Below are positions 21,087-30,848 of a stretch of DNA of 31,163 bases, piece after piece. The notes beneath the pieces were generated by a model that saw only the letters and a list, made by a program, of their open reading frames with translations, had not been told where the DNA came from and ran no database searches. The position numbers and the translations under genes were made by a program. Positions within the stretch are counted from its first letter, which is position 1, and each line of letters starts with the position of its first letter. Origin of the DNA: Phoronis australis (taxonomy: Eukaryota > Phoronida > Phoronidae); contig NMRA01000971.1 of the NCBI GenBank assembly GCA_002633005.1, positions 1 to 31,163 of the forward strand, read 5' to 3'.

Positions 21087-22295
21087 ATGCGCCCACATAT
21101 TTATATGTGGTCGCATATTGCTGTCATCTCTGTTTGTCTGGGCGTCTGTCGTCCGGTGTCGGCAGCTGTATCTCGATCCTAAACCCCTCACAGGATCTTG
21201 ATGAGATATGGCAGATGTGTTCCTATGAAGTTGACAACGGACGGTGAACAATTTCAGACCTCTCCAGCTACCGTTGTGCTCCCTAGTGGCAATTATATTT
21301 TTTTACGCTTACCTCTGTATCTTCGGATGTCCTCGATGGATTTTCATAAAATTTGGCAGTTAGACATCTATTAGTGAGATGATGCCATCCTCCCATTTTC
21401 GGACGGATTCAGGGTACTTTGCGTCACCTAGTGGCCATTTTTACTGTTTTCGAGTCTGTTTTTTGGCGTCCACCGTTCTGTCAACCAAACCGCTCTAGGT
21501 ATGATTTTGAAAGTTGTCATATATGTTCTTCCTGTGGAGAGGGCGGCTAACGATGATTTTCCGATGACTTGGAATACTATGGCGCCTCCTAGTGGCAGTT
21601 TTGTTTGTTTTTGCGTCCATGGCTGTATCTTAATGCTCTACAGGATCTTTATTGAATTTTGCTGGTGTATTTATATAAAGTTGACTAAAGAGGATGACGA
21701 CTTTCGGACGGATCGGGCTACCGGTGTGCCCCCTAGTGGCAATTTTATTTTTTTACATTTACCTCTGTATCTTAAACGATCGTCAATGATTTTTCCTAAA
21801 ATTTGGCAGTTAGGCATCTATTAGTGAGGTGATGCTATCATCCGGTTTTCGGTAAAATTCGAGGCATTTTGCGCAACCTTGTGGCCATTTTTACTGTTTT
21901 CGAGTTTTGTTATTTGACATCTGTCTTTCTGTCAACCAAACCACTCTAAGGATGGTTGTGGAAATTGGCATTTATGGTCCTAATGGGAAGATGAAGTCTG
22001 ACGATGATTTCCGACGACTTTATTTACCTCTTTGTGGCAGTAATGTTTTTTTGCGCTTATAGCATCTTAGTGGCAATTTCATTTTTTTCTTTTTCCTCTG
22101 TTTTTTCAGAAGTTCCGTGACAGATTTTCATGAAATTTGGTAAATAGCTTTGATGACACAAGTTCTCAGATGGATTCAACATATTTTGTGCCACCTGGTT
22201 ACAAATTTTTATGTTCCAAATAAACACCCCTAGAAGCACAACACTAGCGGTGCATTCGTAGGCGCATTTCAACGCTCCGTGTTGCTCTTGTTTTA
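21087..22295 (+). repeat. Tripartite tandem-repeat family, array B
   Basis: Clearest copy. CCTAGTGGC-type cores lie at 21282, 21427, 21588, 21732 and 21877, about 145-160 bp apart. Three module types alternate: one followed by an AATTTTATTTTTTTAC stretch, one by CATTTTTACTGTTTTCGAG and one by AGTTTTGTTT and a GCGCCCATGG-like phrase. The left edge is an imperfect 13-bp hairpin at 21087-21116; the right edge is a CAAATAAACACCCCTAGAAG module ending GTTGCTCTTG. Confidence 0.85.
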
Positions 22296-22890
22296 AGCTG
22301 CTGCAGTTAAATCGGCGGCTTGAAACCCTATTGAAGCAAGTTCAAATCTGGCCTCGGGTTCACACCAAAATGTTATTCAACAAGCATTGAATTAAGCTAA
22401 ATGGGTTATTTAACGGTTGTATTTGCCATGTCGGGCTGCTGCGATATCCTATGTCAAATTCTTTTTAATGTGGAATGTCCCAGCACGACCAACCTATTTA
22501 TCCAATAAAAATGAACTCATTTGCATTGCAGCGATATCTTGTCGCCATGTGCTGTAGCTTGTTATATTTATTTATTTGATATTTTTTATTGTAATATTTA
22601 CTGTGAGAACATTCCCATAAATTTTCACTGCAATGGCGCATGCACACCTCGATAACTGGCCGAAAACGTTTTTTCCTGTAGAGGGCGCATTGGTGAACTA
22701 ATCATTTTCAAATTGGTCACGTGTTTGTTGCATTTGATCAGCTTTTATAAAATTTTGTCAGACCGAAAGTCATTTTCAAGATGGTGGCTTTGGCGCATTT
22801 GCAACCGTTTTCAATTGTTCTACAGTCACATTTTTAACGGGAAGAGCAAATGACGTGAATTTTTGCATGTGGATTCCTTAAAGTATGCTC
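22296..22890. other. No gene recognised
   Basis: A short tRNA B-box-like stretch (AGTTCAAATCTGGCC near 22349) has no matching A box. Remaining sequence is AT-rich and unassigned. Confidence 0.45.
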
Positions 22891-22894
22891 TTTC

Positions 22895-23120
22895 AAAAGT
22901 TCTGCAATAACGTTTTTCTCAGACTTCCGTTTTCGAGTTATTTGACTTTGAATTTCAAAAACAAAACCGCAAAACTTCAATTTTTTTGAAAAAATTATGG
23001 AATGTTGCGAAACTATCAATTTAGATAGAGTTTGCAACGGGCTTTCAGAAGATGTTTTCCATTGTTTGCAAAGATGTCTACTTTTTGAATTATTTGAGAT
23101 TTTCTGATAGCGCTGATCCT
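22895..23120 (-). repeat. Right arm of the inverted repeat pair
   Basis: Reverse complement matches 18800-19025 over most of its length, with small gaps. The two arms bracket the ~430-bp satellite and tandem array B. Confidence 0.75.
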
Positions 23121-23156
23121 TTGTTGAGCGCTCTTACTGCATTGATGTTGGTTTAG

Positions 23157-23162
23157 TTTATT
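23157..23162 (-). terminator. Polyadenylation signal AATAAA
   Basis: AATAAA on the minus strand, 42 bases past the stop of the putative terminal exon at 23204-23350. Confidence 0.4.
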
Positions 23163-23203
23163 TGAAAAAGACTGTAGCTTATTTCTTACTAATTTATGAT
23201 ATC

Positions 23204-23350
23204 TTAGTTCGTCGTATGAATGTTATGATGTTGTTCATCATCGCCACCTTCATCATCACAATCTTCATTGTCGTTAATTTTGCCTAAATCGCTCAAGACT
23301 GTAGGTAGCACTGAACAGTCAGGCCGCAGCCACGGAGCATTTTCTAGTCC
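23204..23350 (-). CDS. Putative terminal exon (acidic tail) of a short coiled-coil protein
   Basis: The acceptor AAATTCTAG is followed by 48 codons and TAA: GLENAPWLRPDCSVLPTVLS, then a run rich in Asp, Glu and Gly, ending HHNIHTTN. Entry phase is 0, matching the phase-0 end of the coiled-coil exon at 25597-25677, and AATAAA lies 42 bases downstream. No match known to me. It competes with the alternative terminal exon at 24406-24489; the two could be alternative ends. Confidence 0.4.
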   Translation of the reverse strand, partial: GLENAPWLRPDCSVLPTVLSDLGKINDNEDCDDEGGDDEQHHNIHTTN

Positions 23351-24405
23351 CTAGAATTTATGTTGAGGGCATGTGTCAGGTTTGGCGGGTGGTTTGAGTA
23401 AATTGTTGACAACATGTGCTAGGAAACTTATTTACTTGTGTTTTTGAATGAGAAAAGCCAAGTTTTACCTACTTTTGATGCAAACTGGTGGCTGTCATTT
23501 GCTATCATACCCCTGTCGTCTGCTGTCCGAGAAACCGGGTGCGATTTCAGGTGGCTGTCAGGCAGATCAAATTTGCCAAAAAAGTAGCTGGTAAGAGGCT
23601 TACTATGACCACATAGTTAGAATCTAGTGAGGACGAGCATTTTGAATCTGTAGTCAGACTCTTTCTAGAGCTTGCAGGGAAGTGGTTATTTGGGGGAGAA
23701 AATTGTCGTTTTTTGCAAATAGTTTTGTGTGCCAGGATTTTCTTGCCATGTTTATTAACCAATCAGAAAGTTGTACAGTTCGATAGAGTTTTAATCGGGC
23801 TTTCATTTTATTCTGTCGTCTGCTAAATTTCGCCAAAGGAAAAGTAGGTCACAACGGGTGTGACTCCTGGAGTAAAGTAGGTCATAGATTACAGACAACA
23901 CATGTACCATAGTCTTTGAGTAGGTCGACTTGATAACACTGTTTACGCTTTTCTAATCTTGTAACGAAATATTTTGATTAAAAAACTCAGGTTCATAGCT
24001 CAGGTACACACTCATGTCGATCGTCCTAGGCAAACAGTTAGCTCCGGTAGGTCTAGGGCTGTGTCTTATAATGTCAAATTAATGCTTGAAATTGTCCGTT
24101 TGCACCATGAAGACATTTAAGTTAGGCCTACCTTCTGATGAACTTCGCATTTTTGTAGTTTCATTGCATAAAGGTAGCTTTCATTTAATTTTGAACGTAG
24201 CATGATCACTAAGCTGTGGTATAGTTACAAAAGATTGCAAGTCTGGTGTGGTAGTTGCAAAAATAGGGTATATACAAAAATAACTCAAATTCTTTTTTAA
24301 AGCTTCATAAATCTAAATAATCTTGTTTGAGCAACTTCAAAATGAGCTCTCTCTCTCAAATTCTACAGACATAGTGTGTACTAGAGGTCCACACCAAAAA
24401 GTAAT

Positions 24406-24489
24406 TCAATTGTTTATTTTTTGTGACAACAGCTCGAACAAGGCTTTGAGTTCAGTAATCCAGTGCCCTTCTCTGTGCTGATCGAATCT
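24406..24489 (-). CDS. Alternative terminal exon (helical) of the coiled-coil protein
   Basis: A pyrimidine-rich acceptor ending GAAATTCAG precedes 27 codons and TGA: RFDQHREGHWITELKALFEL and then LSQKINN. Entry is phase 0. Joined to exon 25597-25677, the heptad register is kept (Ile/Leu, Phe/Leu and Ile in a/d positions), which favours this reading. The opposite strand of the same block is also open with a good acceptor (24433-24543), so one of the two is probably a shadow. Confidence 0.4.
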   Translation of the reverse strand, partial: RFDQHREGHWITELKALFELLSQKINN

Positions 24490-24543
24490 CTGAATTTCGG
24501 CCAGGAGAGAAGTTCAGTTGAACGCCAGCTTACGGGCCTATGA
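24433..24543 (+). CDS. Competing plus-strand terminal exon candidate
   Basis: A strong acceptor (TTTATTTTTTGTGACAACAG) precedes 36 codons and TGA: LEQGFEFSNPVPFSVLIESL, then NFGQERSSVERQLTGL. Overlapping AATAAA signals lie at 24611-24621. A possible upstream exon is 23551-23590 (VAVRQIKFAKKVA, between GATTTCAG and GTAAGA). Overlaps the minus-strand candidate at 24406-24489. Protein not recognised. Confidence 0.3.
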   Translation, partial: LEQGFEFSNPVPFSVLIESLNFGQERSSVERQLTGL

Positions 24544-25596
24544 ATAACAAAAATGTACCTCTGATACGTAACAAAATGATGTCCATTAGGCCGAAATCAA
24601 TGAAAAAAGAAATAAAATAAAAATGTCACCATTATAGTGCTGAGATCCAGCAGGTGCCCAGACGGAAGGCAGCCAGACGTAGGAAACTCCGGAGTGAAAA
24701 TAGCTCTGCACTAAGCTGAAAAGTGCATATCTTGGAACAAATTTGTGCTTATTATAGCCTCTGAGTAATCAAACAACATTGCTAAGTTCAGCTCGTGTGG
24801 CCGTACAGCCAAGTTTGATCCACAGTAGTTTACGTCTTTCGACATCACTTTTCGGCTTAGGACATGCCAAAAAATGACGGAATATTATTCTGGAGCAGCA
24901 TAACGGCTTTCGGGATTACACATGCCATGTCAACATCGTTTCAATATTCTTCGCGCACAATTTCTTGAGCTATAGACTAAACTAAGTTTTACTCAACTCT
25001 GTGTGGTTTGTCGGGTAAATTGGCGGTTTGGAAATGCAGACGAAGGCATGTCGAGAATGCTGTTTTCTGATTGGTCTATTAAGCCTTCTGTCATAATCCT
25101 GGCGATAGGTCAATTATCCTCGCTCGTGACTCGATGAATGTAGCAGCTAGGCGGAATCCCTTTTATCGTGAGCTGAGTGCAACACAGCTAAGGTGGATAA
25201 ATATGGTCTACTTCAATCGGCCAAACTCCACAGTTTTCCTTGATCAGTGGTTTTGTGACGTCTTGTCGTTTATTGGGAATATTCATGGCATGCTGACCGG
25301 TATCTGGAGACTTTTATGGGTCGCATGGTCGTAAATATGCGACGACGGCACTGGTAAGGGATTTAAAAATTGTCGCAGCATTGTGCCCACGGCAGTAAGA
25401 GGGTAAATAACCAGGAGTCTGTACACCAATCCAAGGAAAATGGTCCCAACTTTCAACGACTAAATCTTTGCTATACAACGGCGTATTTCATGGTATATTC
25501 TATGGGTGCACAGATATCAGTGAGATAAAAACTTATTTCAAACCCATCATGAGGTCACAACTGTATTCTGCAGAATCATCATAAAACATTCATTAC
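24544..25596. other. Intron-like, no firm gene
   Basis: Lies inside the coiled-coil gene model. A basic plus-strand stretch near 24650-24716 (QQVPRRKAARRRKLRSE) ends in a stop but lacks a good acceptor. The 66-codon ORF at 25134-25334 shows no domain. Confidence 0.4.
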
Positions 25597-25677
25597 CTGA
25601 TCCTTCACCTGCTTCTTGAGTTTTTCGTTCTCCTGGGTCAACTGATTGACCTTTTCCTCACATTGACTTGTCTGATC
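25597..25677 (-). CDS. Coiled-coil exon (81 bp, phase 0-0)
   Basis: On the minus strand, AATTCAATTGCAG is followed by 27 codons and then GTAATG. The peptide starts DQTSQCEEKVNQLTQENEKL and ends KKQVKDQ. It is a leucine-zipper-like heptad repeat with Val/Leu, Asn/Leu and Val in a/d positions. Splice sites on both sides, phase 0 at both ends and strong heptad periodicity make it the best-supported exon of the gene. The pattern resembles bZIP zippers, but no basic region precedes it, so a DNA-binding role is not claimed. Confidence 0.65.
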
Positions 25678-25808
25678 CTGCAATTGAATTGGATAACTTC
25701 ACAAATAATTGTATGTCATCGTCACTATTGCTAAATATAAAATCTAGGTGTATCTGGTGAACTATGTAGCGTAATGTATTTCATAGTGAACGACATCTTT
25801 GTGCTTAC

Positions 25809-25829
25809 ACTTAGCTGCTCCCTGACTTG
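25809..25829 (-). CDS. Possible 21-bp microexon coding one heptad
   Basis: AAATACAG, then 21 bases, then GTAAGC on the minus strand. The seven residues QVREQLS continue the heptad of the next exon exactly (Val in a, Leu in d) and the exon is phase 0 at both ends, so it could be skipped or included without losing frame or register. The acceptor lacks a strong pyrimidine tract. Confidence 0.4.
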
Positions 25830-26784
25830 CTGTATTTACGGTGTGTCTCCACAAGCACACAGGTTAACTGACTTAAAATCTACTTTCCTTGCTTTTAAAT
25901 AACGTAGAAAATATATCTGAAACTAAATAAGGCGATCCAGATCCTCCCAAGGATACTATTGTTTCATGAAATGAAGAATATAAATCGGTAAATAAAACAA
26001 CAAGAATGGATCAACTGAAATTTGAAATTTTCGGATGTAACAACTTCCTTTTGCTTTTAAAAACGTTTGAAAGGGGGGTGTAGTCAAAATTATGCTGCTG
26101 TTAATCGGTTCCAACATACAAATAAAACTCACATTTGCACGACTTGTGCGCCAAACATTAAGCCGATTGGTATTCATGGTTTAAACACTGAATCCTGAAA
26201 GCAACGCTGATTTGCTGATGTGTCAGTGACGTGAATGGCGGGTTATCGGCTGCTTATCACATTCATTGCTTATGTCAAATTTTGAAGTTTACATCGTAAT
26301 TTATTATTGTATCAATTGTCCTTAGTTTTCATTGTTTGCCACAGTGCTGTAAAAGGTTCGCCATGCCTTTTTGTGTCTTCTAAAGGGATGGTCATCGCAT
26401 ACCATCGCCAGGTTACCCAAGCATTTGCCCAAAGCTGTGTACTAAATATAGGCCTACAAGTTTGCGCCGATATGGGTAAAAAATGGACAAATAAAACCTG
26501 ACTCACAATTAATGTCATTAAAACTTAATCTCATCCTTGAGTAAACCTAGGAACCAAATTTACGGGTGTTGGAAAAGTTAGCGACCCTTAATTGGCTGCT
26601 GCTAAAATTGTGATACGTTCTCTTGAGTCGGCTTTTTGTGATTACGTCACCTGACCTTTACCAGTTTCTTTTCCTCGATTCTTTTATCAAGTGTTCTTCG
26701 CTGCCGGCACCTAGGTTGCGTACATGTCACAACAAATTATCGGAAATAGTTTCATTTCATTACAAGTTTTATATTTTACATTAT
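25830..26784. other. Intron-like, no gene recognised
   Basis: Lies between exon candidates 25809-25829 and 29489-29532. ORFs of 64-73 codons show no domain. Confidence 0.4.
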
Positions 26785-28510
26785 TCCGTCATCTGTGTCA
26801 GGGTGGCGTCTGTGCGGCGTCCATCCATCGTCCGTCCAGCGTCCGTCCGGCGTCCGTCCGGCGTCCGCTGCTCTATCTCCAAAACCGATTGACGTATGTT
26901 CATGAAATTTTGCACATGTGTTTCTTTTATGGATGGGACGACATGAGGGAATTTTTGGATGGATCCGTCTACGGGTGTGCCCCTTGTGACAATTTTAGTT
27001 TTTTACGTTTACCTCTGTATCTTCAAAGGTCCTCAACGTATTTTCATAAAATTTGGTATATAGGCATCTATTAGTGAGACGACAATATCCTCTCATTTTC
27101 GGATGAATTTGACGTAATTTGCGCCACCTAGTGGCCATTTTTACTGTTTTTGAGTCTTTTTTTTGACATCCAGTCAGCCCCGCTATCAACCAAACCGCTC
27201 TAAGCATGATTGTGAAAATTGGCATGCCTTGTGTTCTTACTATAAAGTGGACGGTTGATGATTTTCCGATGATTTCGACCACTGTGGTGCCTCCTAGTTG
27301 CAGTTTTTTTTTGCGCCTATGGCTGTTATCTCCTAAACCGTTTGCAGGATCTTTACTAAATTTAGTAAGTGCATTTATGTGATGTTGGCAATGGACGACG
27401 ATGACTTTCAGACAGTTCTGACGATTTTTGTGCCACCTAGTGGCAATTTTTTTTACTTTTACCTCTGTATCTTCAAAGGTCCTCAACGTAATTTCATAAA
27501 ATTTTGGCGTACATCACTCTGTTAGTGAGGTGACGCTATCTCTACATTTTCAGATGGATTCGACCTAGTTAAATACATCACCTCAGTAGCCATTTTTACT
27601 GTTTACGTGTTTTTTTTTTGGCGTCCACCCCTCTAATCAACCAAACCGCTTTCAGGAAAATTGTGAAAATTGGCATATATGGACGACTGACAATGATTTT
27701 CTGATGTCTTTGATTACTGTGGCGTCTCCTAGTGGCAGTTTCTTTTTTGCGCCCACGGCTATATTTCCTAAACCATTTGCAGGATCTTTACTAAATTTAA
27801 GAAGTGCATTTATATGATGTTGACAGCGGACAACGATTTTAGGATGGATCTGACTACTGGTATGCCCCCTGGTGGTAATTTTAGTTTTACGTTTACCTCT
27901 GCTTCAAAGATCCTCAACAGATTTTCATGATATTTTGAAGCCGAGCATCTATTGTTGAGATGACGCTATCCTCCAGTTTTCAGATGGAATCAATGTATTT
28001 TGCGCCACTTAGTGGCTAGTTTTGCTGTTTTTGAGTCAAATCATTCTAAGGATGGTTTTGAAAATTGGCGTATATGTCCTCAGTGTGAAGAGGACAACCT
28101 TGACTACTGTGGTGCCTCCTAGTGGTAACTTTGTTTTGTTTTGCGCCCATAGCTGTTTCTCCTAAACCCACTGTAGGTTCTGTATTAAATTTTTTAATTT
28201 AAAATTAGTAAATGTATTTATATGAAGCTAATAACAATGAGGACTTTCAGGCGTATCCAATGAACACTGTTTCCCCTAGTGGCAATTTCATTTTATTCTG
28301 TTTTCCTTGGTTTCTCTGAAGTTCCTTGACGAATTTCTATTAAATGTGGTCTTTAGCTTTCTATTAAATATTAAGCAATGACATGTTCCAGATGGATTTA
28401 TGTTTTTGCGCCATCTAGTGGCCATTTTTATGTCACAAATAAGGAACCCTAACAGCACACCATTTGCGATGCATTCGTGGGCGCATTTCAACGCTCCACG
28501 TTGCTCTTGT
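26785..28510 (+). repeat. Tripartite tandem-repeat family, array C
   Basis: Longest copy, about 3.5 units. CCTAGTGGC-type cores lie at 27127, 27293, 27436 and onward to 28415, with the same three module types and order as array B. The left edge carries a four-copy 11-bp repeat (CGTCCGTCCGG, 26818-26861). The right edge is the shared terminal module with GCGCATTTCAACGCTCC and GTTGCTCTTG. Apparent ORFs (for example 163 codons at 26995-27486, minus) are by-products of the repeat. Confidence 0.85.
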
Positions 28511-29488
28511 TAGAATTTTCATACCAGCAAACCTAATTTTAGAACTAACCTTGGTGCTCCCGAAAGACATCTCAAATTTTTAGGAAATGGTGTGTGCGCC
28601 GTCTCACGAGCATGCTGTTTTTGAAAAGGACAATACACTTTGTTACAAAAGGTGGCGAATTATGCTACAAAATAACATTTATTGTTTTCCATTTAAACGG
28701 TTGCAACGAACAAGGTGAGTGTCACACTACCAGATTTTACATGCACCCCCTCCAGTCTGTTAGCTTTACATGTTGATGTAGCCTAACTTTTATGATTATA
28801 CCCTGGTAGTAAACGGCTGTGGGAAAACTGCATCTTCTTGCTGAGTGGATCTGCGCAAGCTTATTTGACGTAGCAGCATGGCTAGAGTTATAGTCTTCAA
28901 AATGCAAAAACAACATTAACCTTCTGAATTGCTACTGACTTGCATCCCCAGGTTATAAATTGTGACTTGTTTTTTGATTGTCATAACATTTTTTGATTGT
29001 CATATAACACAATTTGATCTGTCATAGAGGTCCCAATGCTACGCATTTTTCTGACAGTGAAGTCAACACGATATATAGTCTATTTTGAAGTGGTTTTAAC
29101 TTGTGTCGCTTTCCCTTTACCGAAACTCTGATTTATCACTACACCATCGGAGTTTACCCTTTGCTACTGGTTGGGACATTGGAGTTCCAATAGTTCTAGG
29201 GATTAAGTGCAAGATGGCATAATTGATAGTCACTCTTGATTGTATACCTGTGTTGGATGTGATAACCTGCAGCAATTAGTACCATTGGAGTCTCGGGAGT
29301 TAACCTTCCCCACTGCAGTTTAATTTACTACTTTGAAAGGAGTTGTGATGGCTTTTAAGTCCGGAAGTTATGGGTTCCCATGGATGGAAACTTAGCAAAA
29401 CAGCTGTAATGTGGCATTAATGGGACATTAGCCTACTTTTTGTTGTATATTTGGCCAGATGGTTGACCCAATTTTTTACACTACCTAC
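28511..29488. other. Intron-like, no gene recognised
   Basis: Contains a small direct repeat, TTTTTTGATTGTCAT, at 28970 and 28989. Otherwise unassigned AT-rich DNA. Confidence 0.45.
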
Positions 29489-29532
29489 CGTACTCTCGAC
29501 ACTACCAGTGGTCGGGCTCTGGTCTTCTTTGC
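29489..29532 (-). CDS. Putative 44-bp exon of the coiled-coil gene
   Basis: Flanked by GTGTTTTACAG and GTAGGT on the minus strand. In the frame entered at phase 1 it reads KEDQSPTTGSVEST, a polar Ser/Thr-rich segment, and leaves at phase 0, which fits both the proposed first exon and the microexon. A second frame (AKKTRARPLVVSRV) is also open, so the phase rests on the joined model. Confidence 0.45.
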
Positions 29533-29687
29533 CTGTAAAACACAATTAAGACACTTTCATCAGTAGGGCGAGGGCAGTGAGACAATATAAAAATGTTGAA
29601 AGTATTCAAGTTTATTTTGCTTTGCTTACATCACTCATGTCTTAAATGTTGAATGTTAAAACGTCATAGTAGACTCATGTGGATCTC

Positions 29688-30010
29688 TTAAAGGAGAAGT
29701 CCGCCCGATTTAAATAGTCTATTTTACCAACTTAATTGGTCTATATCCACATCACCTCATATACGGTCGATTTTATGTCCCCGAGAGGTGCCACGTTTAC
29801 CTGTGTGAGGAAGATGAGAAATGACGCAGCGATGTCAGTGGTTTCTCTGCAGAGTGACTACCGCTATGGTGTGGTGTGTCTTTCCCGCCTGTGCAAACAA
29901 TGAAGCTGAGATTAAAGCGGGTATTGTTTTTTCGATTTCTTCAAGAGCCCATAATGCTTCGGAAGTGGCTCGCGGTAGTGAAGAATGAAAAGTACACCAT
30001 TAATGCCTAG
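29688..30010 (+). mobile_element. Left end of a second THAP-type transposon
   Basis: TTAA at 29688 is followed by AGGAGAAGTCCGCCCG, similar in style to the AGGCGAAAGC end of the 7344 element. About 175 bases inside, an ATG at 29866 begins a THAP-like reading: MVWCVFPACANNEAEIKAG (Cys-x4-Cys), then in another frame FFRFLQEPIMLRKWLAVVKN. The frame breaks in a T6 run near 29926. The Cys-x2-His half is not clear. No matching inverted end is seen, so the element is truncated or leaves the window. It lies in intron 1 of the coiled-coil gene model. Confidence 0.5.
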
Positions 30011-30700
30011 TGTGAGGCCGTGAAACTTCTCTGTGTCTATCAGTGGCGTGCAGTCGTCAGATCGGTTGTTGATCAGTTTATGATTATGGAGAATTGTAAT
30101 TAGGCGTGAAAACGTAAACAATTACTATTAATTCAAGGCATGAGAACATAGCGTTTTGTATGTTTGATGACTGACTTGTTCATCGGGCTTCTGTTTGATC
30201 CTCTGGGTGTAAGATGTTTTCGCCACTTCTTTTTCGTAGCCCTAAAAACGTCGTAAGCACACCTCTGTTTAGATGGGGTGCTACATCAGGATGGTCCTCG
30301 AGACATATCTGCGTTCCTCCAAGAAGGTGTTTCACTTGTGGCTGCAAACGCAAGTGTCCAGTCAGTCATTTGCATTATCGTGCAGTTAACTCACTGACAC
30401 CATGACAAGTAATTCAAACGGTTTTCTGAACTATCCATGTTTTCTGTTGTCTGTACACGTTCACGGAGCCTCTTTGTTATTTCTTGATCAGTGTATTCAG
30501 GTTCGAACTGTTAGCCTGTGAAACCTAACAATCCACCTGTGAAGTCATCGATTCGTCGGATGATCAATCGTTTAAGTTGGAATTGCGAGTTGCCACGTTG
30601 ATTTTCATTATTGTTAGTTTGACTGTTTCAAAATGAATCATATTCTCATCCTAACCAATGCATATAAAAACTGAAACAAAGTCCGCCTTATTACCGTAAT
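30011..30700. other. No supported gene
   Basis: Intron-like sequence with no recognised element. A B-box-like GGTTCGAAC at 30501 has no tRNA context. Confidence 0.4.
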
Positions 30701-30708
30701 CGTTCGGG

Positions 30709-30809
30709 TTAACGCCCTGGGCGGTTAAATTGGCGAATCCAAAAAATCGGGGGAGGGCGGTTAACCGAACATGGGCGCTTATTACGACAGACAACCGCCC
30801 TGGGCGGTT
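30709..30809. promoter_or_regulatory. Cluster of GGGCGGTTAA palindromes
   Basis: GGGCGGTTAA occurs at 30719, 30755 and 30802. The last is part of the near-perfect palindrome AACCGCCC-T-GGGCGGTT (30793-30809); the first sits in TTAACGCCC-T-GGGCGGTTAA. GGGCGG is a GC-box core, and the cluster lies just downstream of the proposed first exon. Possible promoter-proximal or intronic regulatory site. Confidence 0.35.
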
Positions 30810-30817
30810 AATCTTAC

Positions 30818-30848
30818 CTGGCAATCTAAATCCCGACACGACAATCAT
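30818..30848 (-). CDS. Putative first coding exon of the coiled-coil gene
   Basis: ATG at 30848 opens MIVVSGFRLP plus one base, followed by CAG then GTAAGA, a near-consensus donor. An in-frame TGA lies eight codons upstream, so this is the first available ATG. It exits in phase 1, matching entry of the 44-bp exon, giving Gly-Lys across the junction. The joined model would encode roughly 86-107 residues depending on the terminal exon. GC-rich, CpG-containing surroundings fit a promoter. Confidence 0.4.

Noticed and set aside
22320-22365. tRNA/SINE-like B box
   Set aside because: GTTCAAATC-like stretch without an A box or cloverleaf.
23551-23590. 40-bp plus-strand exon candidate (VAVRQIKFAKKVA)
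   Set aside because: Good splice borders, but two frames are open and linking it to 24433 needs a 17-bp microexon; not strong enough for its own entry.
26995-27486. 163-codon minus-strand ORF
   Set aside because: Lies entirely in repeat array C; the open frame follows from the repeated modules and is not kept in arrays A or B.
30490-30520. GGTTCGAAC resembling a tRNA T-arm
   Set aside because: No A box or acceptor stem upstream.
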